Source: CAVYPR01 sp052145775 (GTDB lineage Bacteria; Actinomycetota; Acidimicrobiia; Acidimicrobiales; RAAP-2). Taken from it: DNA of 19,030 nucleotides. A program made the translations under genes and the position numbers. Below, piece after piece: positions 6,920 through 14,677 of this stretch. The stretch spans positions 1 through 19,030 of the forward strand of contig JBKQNY010000163.1 in assembly GCA_052145775.1 (NCBI GenBank), read 5' to 3'. Positions within the stretch are counted from its first letter, which is position 1. Every line of letters starts with the position of its first letter. The notes beneath the pieces were generated by a model, which saw only the letters and a program-made list of their open reading frames with translations, was not told where the DNA came from and did no database searches.

Positions 6920-7864
6920 CTACCCCAGGTTTCGGGCGAGAAACGCCGGGGTGGACCAGCGGACGTGCGTTGCCCATCCCAGACGTTCGAACAGCTTCAA
7001 GACTGCGGCCGAAGGGTCGGGCTGGCCCCAATCGCAACCGTGGCGTGCGAGAGCCGGAAAGGCGTGGTGAGAGTTGTGCCAGGAATCCCCGAAACTCACG
7101 ATCGAGAGCCACCCGATGTTGCCGCTGTGGTCGTTGCTCTTGTAGGGGTGCTTTCCGAACACGTGGCCGAGCGAGTTGACGCTCCAGGTCACATGGTGCA
7201 GTAAGACAATCCGGACCGCACCGGCCCACAAGAGCGCCAGGAGTGCACCTGCGATCGTTTGGGTCACCGCCCAACCGATGGCGAAGGGCAGCGCCAGAGA
7301 GAGGGCCATCCACAGTGGAGCGAGGTTCGAGATCACAACGATGTCCCGATCTGCGAGCAGGTCCTTGCTCCACCGCGCCGGACGCGGCTGCGCCGCCGAG
7401 AAGAGCCAACCGACCTGCGCATGGAACAGCCCGCGCAGTCGACGAAACCCACCCTCGCTGACGGTCCAGGGCGAATGCGGGTCCCCGGCTCGGTCGGCGA
7501 AGACGTGATGGCGGCGGTGGAGGGCCGTCCAGCTGATTAGCGAACCCTCGGCGGCCATCGAGCCGGCCACCGCCAGCGCGATGCGCAGTCCTCGCTTGGC
7601 CCGGAAGGCCCGGTGAGTGAAGAGCCGGTGGAATCCGAGGGAGATGCCGAGTCCGGTGACGACGTAGAGCGCCACTGCAAGGCCGAGATCGAACCATCCG
7701 ATCCCGTGGTGCCAGAAGATACCGACGGCTGCGACCAGGGCCAGCAGGGGCGCTATCACGATGAATCCCGTGATGAGTTGATCTCTCCAGGACGACGCCG
7801 GGTCCGGGCCAAACCCGTCGTCGTGGAGCTGATCGTCGTTGGCTGCGACGGTGGTGGCGGTCAT
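6920..7864 (-). CDS. Acyl-CoA (delta-9 type) fatty acid desaturase
   Basis: The 314-residue membrane protein carries the three histidine boxes of the acyl-CoA desaturase family: H79RLFTH84, H116RRHH120 and H263NSHH267, plus the extra H234 in NSLGH. These bind the di-iron centre that inserts a cis double bond in a saturated acyl chain. Hydrophobic segments lie around residues 30-50, 58-78, 92-112, 178-198 and 200-225. There is no fused cytochrome b5 or ferredoxin domain, so electrons must come from another protein. The start ATG overlaps the stop of the upstream helicase gene as ATGA with no strong ribosome site, so translation is likely coupled to it. The product would raise membrane fluidity, a classical cold response consistent with its partner. 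Confidence 0.95.
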   Translation of the reverse strand: MTATTVAANDDQLHDDGFGPDPASSWRDQLITGFIVIAPLLALVAAVGIFWHHGIGWFDLGLAVALYVVTGLGISLGFHRLFTHRAFRAKRGLRIALAVAGSMAAEGSLISWTALHRRHHVFADRAGDPHSPWTVSEGGFRRLRGLFHAQVGWLFSAAQPRPARWSKDLLADRDIVVISNLAPLWMALSLALPFAIGWAVTQTIAGALLALLWAGAVRIVLLHHVTWSVNSLGHVFGKHPYKSNDHSGNIGWLSIVSFGDSWHNSHHAFPALARHGCDWGQPDPSAAVLKLFERLGWATHVRWSTPAFLARNLG

Positions 7865-9336
7865 GATGCCAACTCGCGAGCCACACTGACGTTGTGAGCC
7901 TCCTGACCGCGGGAGCCTTCGGCCAGTTCGAAATTGACCAGGTCACCCTTTTGGAGCGTCCGGCGCTCACCGTTGTTCCCTTGGACCTTCGAATGGTGGA
8001 CGAAGACCTTGGGGCCGTCGGACATCGAGAGAAAGCCGTAGCCACGCTTCGCATCAAAGAACTTGACGGTTCCGCTTATGCGCTGGCCCCCCCGCCGCTG
8101 AGGCGCTGGAGCACTGCGTGCCGGCGGTGCACCGTCGGCGAACGGGGCCGTCAGCCCGTGGGCAAAACCGAGTGAGCGTTGCAGGGCCCGGACGTCATCG
8201 CGCAGCTCGTCGGGTACCAGCGAGACCACGGTCCCCTGCGAACCGACGCGTCCGGTCCGACCGGAACGATGCACGTAGCTTTCGACGTCGGTTGCCGGGT
8301 CAAAGTGCACGACGCACGGAACGTCGTCGACGTGGATGCCGCGGGCCACAACGTCGGTGGCGACCAAGGCGCTGGTCCGCCTGCTGGCGAACGTGGCCAG
8401 GGCGTGGGCCCGCTGTGACTGCGACCGGTCGCCGTGAATGGGGGCGGCCTGGACGCCTGCCGCCCGCAGCTGCTTGGCCACCCTGTCGGCACTGCGCTTG
8501 GTCCGGCAGAAGACGAAGGCCTGACCGTGCCGGGCGATCAGCTCGGCGGTGATGTCCACCCGCTGGAGCCGGGGGGTGTGCCAGAAGTGGTGCGTAACGT
8601 CCCCCGCTTGCGATGCTTCAGGGAGAACGTTGCAGCGAGTCGGGTCACGCTGGTACCGCCGGCTGATAGCGTTGACCTCTTTGCCCATGGTCGCGGAGAA
8701 CAACAGGACCTGGCGACCCTCGGCCGTCTGGTCGACCAGGCGGCACACGGGTCGCACGAAGCCCATGTCGACCATCCGGTCAGCCTCATCGAGGACGACC
8801 ATGCGAACGTCGCTCAGCACGAGGTCGCCCTGCGCGAGGAGGTCCTCGAGGCGCCCCGGACACGCGACGACGATGTCAACACCCCGCCGAAGGGCCTGGC
8901 GCTGGGGTGCATACCCCGTCCCGCCGTAGAGGGCGACCACCCGCTTCGACCCGTCGATGAGATCCGTGAGCACGCGGCCCACCTGCTCGGCGAGTTCGCG
9001 GGTCGGCACCAGAACGAGGGCACGGGGACGGCCAGGGGCCGCTCCCTTGGTCATCGAGACCAGGGGAACACCGAAGGCCAGCGTCTTTCCGGAACCGGTG
9101 GGGGCTTGCCCACAGATATCGCGGCCGGCGAGCGCGTCGGGGATGGTTGCAGCCTGGATAGGCAGAGGGCTCTTGATGCCGAGGGCCTCTATGCGTCGGG
9201 CGAGGCGCGCGTCGACACCCAAATCAGAAAAGCAAGTGATTGCGAAGCTCCGTTCAAGTAGTTGGGGGCCAACTCGGTTGCTAGCTCGAACGGGCCGTGC
9301 TGGCTGATATTCAGCAGCGAACCTCCAGGTTACCAC
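7861..9336 (-). CDS. DEAD-box RNA helicase with C-terminal cold-shock domain
   Basis: The 491-residue frame contains a full DEAD-box core: Q motif ending at Q61, Walker A APTGSGKT (78-85), PTRELA (111-116), CPGR (159-162, usually TPGR), DEAD (183-186), SAT (214-216), VFCRTK (275-280), ATDVVARGI (326-334) and HRSGRTGR (356-363). After a short Pro/Arg linker (about 400-417) comes a complete cold-shock domain (418-485) with GTVKFFDAKRGYGFL as RNP1 and VFVHHSK as RNP2. It should unwind structured RNA using ATP, with the cold-shock domain adding single-strand binding. The GTG at 9336 lacks a Shine-Dalgarno and adds about 30 unconserved residues. A canonical N-terminus would begin near 9240, where the in-frame codon is ATC (see findings). 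It is 42 nt downstream of a reductase gene and overlaps the desaturase. Confidence 0.94.
   Translation of the reverse strand: MVTWRFAAEYQPARPVRASNRVGPQLLERSFAITCFSDLGVDARLARRIEALGIKSPLPIQAATIPDALAGRDICGQAPTGSGKTLAFGVPLVSMTKGAAPGRPRALVLVPTRELAEQVGRVLTDLIDGSKRVVALYGGTGYAPQRQALRRGVDIVVACPGRLEDLLAQGDLVLSDVRMVVLDEADRMVDMGFVRPVCRLVDQTAEGRQVLLFSATMGKEVNAISRRYQRDPTRCNVLPEASQAGDVTHHFWHTPRLQRVDITAELIARHGQAFVFCRTKRSADRVAKQLRAAGVQAAPIHGDRSQSQRAHALATFASRRTSALVATDVVARGIHVDDVPCVVHFDPATDVESYVHRSGRTGRVGSQGTVVSLVPDELRDDVRALQRSLGFAHGLTAPFADGAPPARSAPAPQRRGGQRISGTVKFFDAKRGYGFLSMSDGPKVFVHHSKVQGNNGERRTLQKGDLVNFELAEGSRGQEAHNVSVARELAS
9302..9331. repeat. Two short inverted repeats at the helicase 5' end
   Basis: GCTGA-TAT-TCAGC (9302-9314) and AACCT-CC-AGGTT (9320-9331) are perfect small palindromes placed side by side next to the annotated helicase start. 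If translation really starts downstream, they would fold in the 5' leader. They are short enough to be chance in this GC-rich sequence, although this stretch is noticeably AT-richer than its surroundings. Confidence 0.35.
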
Positions 9337-9378
9337 AGGGGGGTCTCAAATCCCTTCGGCCAACGCTGGGGAGATGCG

Positions 9379-9918
9379 TCACGCAGGGTGCGGTGCGTAG
9401 ACGAGCAGCAGGACGCCGCTTTCGAACCGTTCTAGGCGCACGAGGCGCAGCACGGGGGCGCCGCTCACCGCCTCGAACAGGTGCTTTCCGCCACCGGCGG
9501 CAACCGGCGTGAGCAGCAGATGAAACTCGTCGATCAGTCCGCTCGCCATCAGTGGGACGTCGAGCTGGCCGTTGCCGAACTTCACGATGCTACCCGTCGT
9601 GCGCTGCTTGAGCTCCGCTACGAAGTCGGCCACTTTGCCGTCGATAGGCACGGCGTTCCAACCAAGGGTCCTCAACGTGCTGGTGGCCACGTATTTGGGG
9701 ATCGAGTTCATCCGGTCGACGAACTCGTTCGGGGGCATGGCCAGGTAGGCGGCGGACAGTCCCTCGTACGTCTTCCGTCCCAGCACCAGCGCGTCCGCTT
9801 CGTTCAGCGTCTTGCTGGCGTACCGGGCATGGTCGTCGTCCAGGTACGGCATCGCCCATTCGACGGAGCCGACCTCGCCTCCGAGGGAGACGTGGTTCAC
9901 CTCGATGAACGTGCCCAT
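9379..9918 (-). CDS. RibD-C / dihydrofolate-reductase-like protein
   Basis: The 179-residue protein has the fold signature of the RibD C-terminal domain family (YwjB/YyaP group): ADALVLGRKTYEGL at 41-54, the nucleotide-binding glycine stretch KFGNGQLDVPLM at 113-124, and GLIDEFHLLLTPVAAGGGKHLF at 127-148. Such proteins bind NADPH and reduce a small substrate, but only the family is known here; I would not call it a folate or riboflavin enzyme. The first strand reads VNHVSLGGEV, where most relatives have a more recognisable SLDG motif. The ATG at 9918 has a weak AGGGG site upstream. It precedes the DEAD-box helicase by 42 nt, so the two may share a transcript, and it follows the TauE permease by 103 nt. 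Confidence 0.86.
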   Translation of the reverse strand: MGTFIEVNHVSLGGEVGSVEWAMPYLDDDHARYASKTLNEADALVLGRKTYEGLSAAYLAMPPNEFVDRMNSIPKYVATSTLRTLGWNAVPIDGKVADFVAELKQRTTGSIVKFGNGQLDVPLMASGLIDEFHLLLTPVAAGGGKHLFEAVSGAPVLRLVRLERFESGVLLLVYAPHPA

Positions 9919-10021
9919 GTCCCCTGTGCCTCGTTGTGTCCCCCTCGTCGTCCGACCGCCGGGTCATCACGCGGTCCTCGCCCAGCTGCCCGGTGCCGAC
10001 GAGCGTCGGGCTCCGGCCCGG

Positions 10022-10975
10022 TCATCCCGACGGATCCGCCGCGTCGCCGGGCGGGCCGGTCCTCTCCAGCTGGGCGGCGCCGGTCTCCCCGTTCAGCGGC
10101 GCACCTTTCTGCCACGGCCTCACGTAGGCCAGCCAGATGGTCGCCGCGGCGAGGAGGGTGACGCAGAGGATCCAGCCCAGGGCGGTCGTGCTGACCCCCA
10201 CGTACTTGAGCCCCGAGGCGAAGATCACGAAGGTGATGGCGGGCCGGATGTAGCGGTCAGGGGCGCGGGAGCTGAACAGCGATCCGACGAACACGGCCGG
10301 GACGCTCCCGATGATGAGCGATGCCGTCACCGAGAATTCCACGTGCCCGAAGGCCAGCGCGCCCAGGGCGGCGGCGGCGGTGAGCGGCACGGCCTGGGTC
10401 AGGTCCGTCCCGACCAGCTGGTTGGCCCCCAGCATCGGGTACAAGAAGAGGAGGAGCACGATCATGAGCGAGCCCGAGCCCACCGAGGTCATCCCGACGA
10501 TCAGGCCGCCGATCATCCCGATGGCCAGGGTGGGCAGCGGACGGACCTCGAGCTCGTGCACCAGGCCCTTTCGCTTCCGCTTGCCGCGCCGATCCAGGGC
10601 GTAGCGCACCACCATGGCCGCCGCCCCCACCAAGAGTGCGGCGCCCAGGGCCCTCTCGATGTTCGTCTGGGCCGATTTGGTGTTACCCATGACGTGAAGC
10701 AGATAGGCACCGAGGAAGGCCATGGGGACCGAGCCCGCCACCATCCATCCGACGAGCCGGAAGTTGACGGTCCCCTGCTTCATGTGGACGGCAGCACCGA
10801 CCGGGCGCATGACCACCGCCGCCACCAGGTCGCTCGAGATGGCCGCGGCCGGCTTCACGTTGAACAGCAGGATGAGCATGGGCGTCATCAGCGCGCCGCC
10901 GCCGGCGCCGGTGAGTCCCACCAGGAAGCCCACGACGGCGCTGCCCAGGACGATGTACGGATCGATGCTCGCCAT
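10022..10975 (-). CDS. TauE/SafE-family membrane permease
   Basis: From the ATG at 10975 (AAGGGGG site upstream) this is a 317-residue polytopic protein with about eight hydrophobic helices. It shows the internal repeat typical of TauE/SafE transporters: GLTGAGGGALMTP at 20-32 and GMTSVGSGSLMIV at 161-173. A basic loop (RRGKRKRKG near 129-137) divides the halves. The family exports sulfite, sulfoacetate or related anions, but members are diverse and no sulfur gene is nearby, so the substrate is unknown. An alternative GTG-type start 7 codons upstream is less likely. It is divergent from the cytochrome P450 gene; the 194 nt between them must hold both promoters, but I see none that convinces. 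Confidence 0.9.
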   Translation of the reverse strand: MASIDPYIVLGSAVVGFLVGLTGAGGGALMTPMLILLFNVKPAAAISSDLVAAVVMRPVGAAVHMKQGTVNFRLVGWMVAGSVPMAFLGAYLLHVMGNTKSAQTNIERALGAALLVGAAAMVVRYALDRRGKRKRKGLVHELEVRPLPTLAIGMIGGLIVGMTSVGSGSLMIVLLLFLYPMLGANQLVGTDLTQAVPLTAAAALGALAFGHVEFSVTASLIIGSVPAVFVGSLFSSRAPDRYIRPAITFVIFASGLKYVGVSTTALGWILCVTLLAAATIWLAYVRPWQKGAPLNGETGAAQLERTGPPGDAADPSG

Positions 10976-11169
10976 GTTCCGCCCCCTTGCGGGCACCCCC
11001 AGCTAGGTCATGGGAGATACCCGGATTCGCTCCGACCGACACTGCCGATGGCGACGGCGGCAAGCAAGAATGTAGCAATGGACGATCGGCACCGGGAAAG
11101 GGGTGTCGTCCCGGCGCCCACGGCACGGACGGGCCGGGGAAGGGCGTCAGCACGACGAGAGGTGCCGGG

Positions 11170-12423
11170 ATGAACGGCGACCTGCGTGTCGACCTGACCG
11201 ACCCCGATCTCTTCTCGGACGGCCCGCCACATGAGACCTACGACCTCCTGCGTGACGAGGCACCCGTGTACTGGCACGAGCCGACCGGGAACACCCCTGA
11301 CGGCGAGGGCTTCTGGTGTCTCACCAGGCACGAGGACGTGGCCTGGGCGGCGAAGCTCCCCGACGTCTTCTCCTCGGTGGGCGGTGGCACGCGACCGGGC
11401 GGGGGCACCCTCATCGAGGACCTCCCGAGGGGCTTCGCTGCCGGCGTGCTCTTCAACATGCAGGACGATCCCCGGCACCAGCAGATGCGCCGCCTCGTCA
11501 CGCCGTCGCTGAGTCCGCGGCGCCTGCGGGAGATCGAGACGTCGCTCTCGGCGAGGTGCGCCGTCCTCCTCGACGAGGCGATGGAGGCCGACCCGTGCGA
11601 CTTCCTGGTCGACGTGGCGGCGGAGCTGCCCCTCCAGGCCATCGCGTCCCTTCTCGGCGTGCCGCAGGACGACCGGCACTTCCTCCTCGACTGGGCCGAC
11701 GCCACGCTCGACTTCGACGACCACAACCCCGGGCAGACGTCGGACAAGGTTCGTGAGGCCGGCGCGGCCATGTCCGCCTACTGCGTCCGCCTCCTGGGGG
11801 AGAAGCGGCGGTGCCCGACCGAGGACATTCTGTCGATCATCGCCAATGCCGAGCTGCCCGACGAGGCAGAGCCCGGCGGGGCGCTCACCGAAATGGAACA
11901 GGAGATGTTCTTCCACCTCCTAGTGGCCGCGGGGAGCGAGACCACCCGCAACTCCATCACCGCCGGGCTGCTGGCGCTCATCGACCGCCCGCGCACATGG
12001 GAGGCGCTGCGGAGCGACCACTCGCTGCTGGCGGGGGCGGTCGAGGAGATGCTCCGGTGGGCGTCGTCGACCATCTACAACCGGCGGACGGCGACGCAGG
12101 AAATCGAGCGGCGCGGGCAGCTGGTCCGCCCGGGTGACAAGGTCGTCCTCTGGTGGCAGGCGGCGAACTTCGACGGGCGGGTCTTCGACGATCCGCTCGA
12201 CTTCGACATCCGCCGGGTCCCGAACCCCCACCTGAGCTTCGGCTCCGGGAGCCATTTCTGCCTCGGCGCCAACCTGGCCCGCCTCGAGATCAAGCTGGTG
12301 TTCGAGGGTCTGCTCGACCGGGTCGGCCGCGTGGGTGAGGTGGGCGCCGTCGAGCGGACCAGGTCGAACAAGCACGCCGGATTCCGGCACGCCCGGGTGC
12401 GGTTCGAGCCGCCGCCGTCCTGA
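11170..12423 (+). CDS. Cytochrome P450
   Basis: The 417-residue soluble P450 has all core motifs: I-helix AAGSETTRNS (253-262, the oxygen-activating AGxET), K-helix E293-M-L-R296 (ExxR), and the heme loop FGSGSHFCLGANLARLE (357-373) with Cys364 as iron ligand. It inserts one oxygen atom into a substrate using electrons from a ferredoxin and its reductase; no such partner gene is adjacent. The C-terminal part (PNPHLSFG.GSHFCLG and the ending SNKHAGFRH) recalls actinobacterial CYP124/125/142 sterol- or alkyl-oxidising enzymes, but that subfamily call is uncertain. The ATG at 11170 has a GAGAGG site 7-8 nt upstream. The gene converges with the small HTH gene, leaving a 28-nt gap with a short GACCC/GGGTC hairpin (12422-12438). 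Confidence 0.95.
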   Translation: MNGDLRVDLTDPDLFSDGPPHETYDLLRDEAPVYWHEPTGNTPDGEGFWCLTRHEDVAWAAKLPDVFSSVGGGTRPGGGTLIEDLPRGFAAGVLFNMQDDPRHQQMRRLVTPSLSPRRLREIETSLSARCAVLLDEAMEADPCDFLVDVAAELPLQAIASLLGVPQDDRHFLLDWADATLDFDDHNPGQTSDKVREAGAAMSAYCVRLLGEKRRCPTEDILSIIANAELPDEAEPGGALTEMEQEMFFHLLVAAGSETTRNSITAGLLALIDRPRTWEALRSDHSLLAGAVEEMLRWASSTIYNRRTATQEIERRGQLVRPGDKVVLWWQAANFDGRVFDDPLDFDIRRVPNPHLSFGSGSHFCLGANLARLEIKLVFEGLLDRVGRVGEVGAVERTRSNKHAGFRHARVRFEPPPS

Positions 12424-12451
12424 CCCCGCCAGCGGGTCCGGTCCACCCGCG

Positions 12452-12829
12452 CTAGGGCCGGCGCCCCGCCTTTGCCCGCTCCTTCACCCGCTCGCGGAAC
12501 TCGCGTGCCTCCTGGCGGTGCCGTGCCCGAAGGGCGGTGGCCCCTTCCTTCGCCTCGTGCCTGAACCCCTTCACGTCGTGGTGGAAGCGCTCCCAGGCGG
12601 CCTGGCGGCTGATGCCGACCGCACCGCCGACGACCTCCCAGGTGGCTCCGGCCTCGGTCGCCTCGGCGACCAGCCGCGACTCCCACCCCGACAGGAGGCC
12701 CGACAGCGCCCGGGTGGCGGCGAGAGCCTCCAGCGGATCGGCTGCGGTGGTGGCTGACTCCCAGGCGGTGCTCATCAGCGCGGGGATGCGGCGCTCCCCG
12801 CCGGGAGTCGCAGGCACGCTGTCCGTCAT
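12452..12829 (-). CDS. Small helix-turn-helix protein
   Basis: The 125-residue product has a clear helix-turn-helix at about 62-82 (GATWEVVGGAVGISRQAAWERF), of the kind seen in sigma-region-4-like and AsnC-like DNA-binding motifs. It is followed by a strongly basic helical tail rich in Arg/Lys/Glu. The N-terminal 50 residues are helical, with no ligand domain that I recognise. It is therefore a candidate DNA-binding regulator with unknown target. The ATG at 12829 lies 6 nt after a -10 box, so the mRNA would be leaderless. An inverted repeat overlaps that promoter, which would suit autoregulation. It is convergent with P450 and downstream of the K+ channel but has its own promoter. Confidence 0.78.
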   Translation of the reverse strand: MTDSVPATPGGERRIPALMSTAWESATTAADPLEALAATRALSGLLSGWESRLVAEATEAGATWEVVGGAVGISRQAAWERFHHDVKGFRHEAKEGATALRARHRQEAREFRERVKERAKAGRRP

Positions 12830-12830
12830 C

Positions 12831-12867
12831 TGTCAAGAATAGCCTGACAAAAGGGGGAATGTCAAGA
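12831..12867. repeat. Operator-like repeats over the HTH promoter
   Basis: TGTCA (12831-12835) and TGACA (12845-12849) form an inverted repeat with a nine-base spacer across the -10. In addition TGTCAAGA occurs at 12831-12838 and again at 12860-12867, 29 bp apart, the second covering the -35. The pair looks like binding sites for a dimeric repressor, possibly the HTH product itself. Part of the repetition is explained by the promoter hexamer. Confidence 0.5.
12836..12865 (-). promoter_or_regulatory. Near-consensus leaderless promoter of the HTH gene
   Basis: On minus, TTGACA (12860-12865) is a perfect -35. An 18-nt spacer leads to TATTCT (12836-12841), four of six matches at -10. Six nt then separate the -10 from the ATG at 12829, so transcription should start at or next to the start codon and no ribosome site is present. 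This is the best promoter in the window. Confidence 0.7.
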
Positions 12868-12888
12868 CTGCCTTTACACGTGGGCGGC

Positions 12889-12916
12889 CTCGGGCGCCGG
12901 GGCCCCGGCGCCCGAG
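12889..12916 (-). terminator. 28-bp perfect palindrome after the K+ channel gene
   Basis: The half CTCGGGCGCCGGGG (12889-12902) is exactly reverse complemented at 12903-12916 without a spacer. It lies 23 nt beyond the K+ channel stop, where a terminator is expected, and forms an extremely stable stem in RNA. No U-tract follows, as is common in GC-rich Actinobacteria. It could also be a protein-binding palindrome upstream of the HTH promoter. Confidence 0.5.
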
Positions 12917-12938
12917 CGGTTGGGAACCCGCCCCCGCT

Positions 12939-13814
12939 CTACCGACCGCCGTCGGGCGCCCCCGAGGGGTCGCCTCCGCCCGGCTGGAGCGGTAGGCGCT
13001 CGGACAGCGCCTCCACCTGGGCGCGGAGTGCGGAGACCTCGTGGACCAGGGCCTGCAAGGCGCCGTCGGGAAGTTCGGTGGCCTGCGTCGGCTCCCCGGC
13101 CTCGGACACTCCCTCGCCGTCCTTGGTGGCCGACGTCGCGTCCCTGGACTCGCCCCCCCGGAAGAAGCTGGCCAGGGAACCCGAGAGGAGGCCGAGGACC
13201 GCCACCCCGGTGATCATGATGGTCACCGCGACCCACCGGCCGGTGGGGGTGATCGGCACGATGTCGCCGTAGCCGACGGTGGTGAGGGTGACGATTGCCC
13301 ACCACAGCGAGTCGCCGTAGGTGGCGAACTCATGGTTGACCGGGTGCTCGGCGTGATAGGCGACGAGGGCGCCGACGACGACGACGAGCAGGGCGATCAC
13401 CGCCACCCTTCCGAGGGTGCCGAAGAGGCGTCGTGACCGCCGGTTCGCCATCACCACCCGGGCCAGGCGCGCCAGCCGGACGACGACGACGAAGCGGCCG
13501 GCTTGCAAGCCCGGGAGCAGGAACCAGGGGGCGGTGACGATCACCACCCCCAGGTCGAACAAACCCAGACGGGTCCTGCGGTAGTGGACCGTGTGGCGCG
13601 CATGGACGACGTAGTCGGCGAGGAAGACCAGCCACGTGGCGACCCCGACGATGATGCCGGCCCAACCGTTCGACTCTGGAGCGATGACCAGGGGGAGGAG
13701 CGCCGAGATGATGATCGGGACCCGCATGACGGAGTCGAACCTGGCCAGGAAGGCGGCGTCGGCATCGGACCGGGGCTGGCCCGCTTTGAGCTCTGCTGCG
13801 GGTCCCGCGCTCAC
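12939..13814 (-). CDS. Voltage-gated-type potassium channel
   Basis: From the GTG at 13814 the product has 291 residues with a six-helix voltage-gated channel layout. S1-S3 lie at about 33-100. An S4-like segment has Arg residues at 107, 113, 116 and 119 followed by RRSRR. S5 is about 134-154. The pore helix carries the selectivity filter TTVGYGD (178-184), and S6 is about 192-217. The cytosolic tail is acidic and ends in a short coiled coil (LQALVHEVSALRAQVEALSERL). It should conduct K+ across the cytoplasmic membrane. There is no RCK/TrkA domain. A longer GTG start at 13901 would add an Arg/Pro-rich leader; neither start has a strong ribosome site. It is divergent from the ParA gene. Confidence 0.9.
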   Translation of the reverse strand: MSAGPAAELKAGQPRSDADAAFLARFDSVMRVPIIISALLPLVIAPESNGWAGIIVGVATWLVFLADYVVHARHTVHYRRTRLGLFDLGVVIVTAPWFLLPGLQAGRFVVVVRLARLARVVMANRRSRRLFGTLGRVAVIALLVVVVGALVAYHAEHPVNHEFATYGDSLWWAIVTLTTVGYGDIVPITPTGRWVAVTIMITGVAVLGLLSGSLASFFRGGESRDATSATKDGEGVSEAGEPTQATELPDGALQALVHEVSALRAQVEALSERLPLQPGGGDPSGAPDGGR

Positions 13815-14000
13815 GTGCCCGATCTTGCCCGGTGGTCGGGTCCGGGACGCGGATTTCCCGTGGGCGGTCCGTGCCCGGATCGGCGGCACGGGACAAGGCA
13901 CCGGGCTCCCCGCATCCCCGGCCGCAGGCGCTTCGCCGCCGGCACGTGGGGCCGGCCCGCGCTACTACCCTTGGCGTCGTCGTCCGCAGGAGGTCAGCCG

Positions 14001-14585
14001 GTGAACATCGTGGTCAGCAACGTGAAGGGCGGAGTGGGCAAGACCACGACGTCCGTCTACCTGGCGGCCGCCGCGGCCCGACGGGGCTACGACCCCGTGC
14101 TGCTGGTGGACGCCGACCGTCAGGCTTCCTCGGCCGAGTGGCTGGAGCAGCGGCCGCTCGAGGGGGTCGAGCTGGTCGAGGCGCCCTCGGAGCGCACCGT
14201 GGGCCGGGCCATGGAGCGCCACGAGGGCCTGGCCGTGGTCGACACCCCGCCCGGCGACGAGCGGATCGTGCGGGCGGCCATCGAGCGGGCCGACGCCGTG
14301 ATCATCCCCACCCGTGCCGGGGGCGTGGAGTTCACCCGCGTGGTGGCCACCATCTCCTTGCTGCCCCGGTCGACCCCGCGGGGCGTGGTGGTGTGCGCCG
14401 CCAGGCTGGGGACGAACGACCTCGAGGAGACGATCGCCTGGTGGACGGGCCAGGAGGTCCCGGTCTGGGGGGTGGTGCCCGAGAGGGTGGGCATCGCCGC
14501 CGGGCCCGAGTCCCGCCTCCACGCCGAGGGGATCGCCCTCTACGAAAAGGTGCTGAAGAAGGCGGTCCGCAAGCGGGGCAAGTGA
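14001..14585 (+). CDS. Orphan ParA-type ATPase
   Basis: The 194-residue protein starts at a GTG with a perfect AGGAGG ribosome site. It has the deviant Walker A KGGVGKTTT (9-17) with the signature Lys9, the switch region DADRQAS (37-43), Walker B-like VVDTPPG (80-86) and the later PTRAGGVEF. This is a compact ParA/MinD-superfamily ATPase without the N-terminal HTH of plasmid type Ia proteins and without a C-terminal membrane-targeting helix. Such proteins position DNA or protein cargo on the nucleoid by ATP-driven dimer switching. No ParB or other partner is adjacent, so it is an orphan, and its cargo cannot be named. The basic tail KKAVRKRGK may help DNA binding. Confidence 0.88.
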   Translation: MNIVVSNVKGGVGKTTTSVYLAAAAARRGYDPVLLVDADRQASSAEWLEQRPLEGVELVEAPSERTVGRAMERHEGLAVVDTPPGDERIVRAAIERADAVIIPTRAGGVEFTRVVATISLLPRSTPRGVVVCAARLGTNDLEETIAWWTGQEVPVWGVVPERVGIAAGPESRLHAEGIALYEKVLKKAVRKRGK

Positions 14586-14677
14586 GCGGCGGTCCCGATG
14601 GCTACGCTGCTCGCCGTGGAGCGCGGAGCGGGTAGCGGCATGGTCCGTGAGGGGGAGGCTGCGCCGGGGGTCCGCCG

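Noticed and set aside
9812..11173. Long plus-strand open frame (453 codons) opposite the TauE permease
   Set aside because: Composition is dominated by Arg/His/Gly/Asp typical of reverse-frame translation, and the opposite strand encodes a clear transporter.
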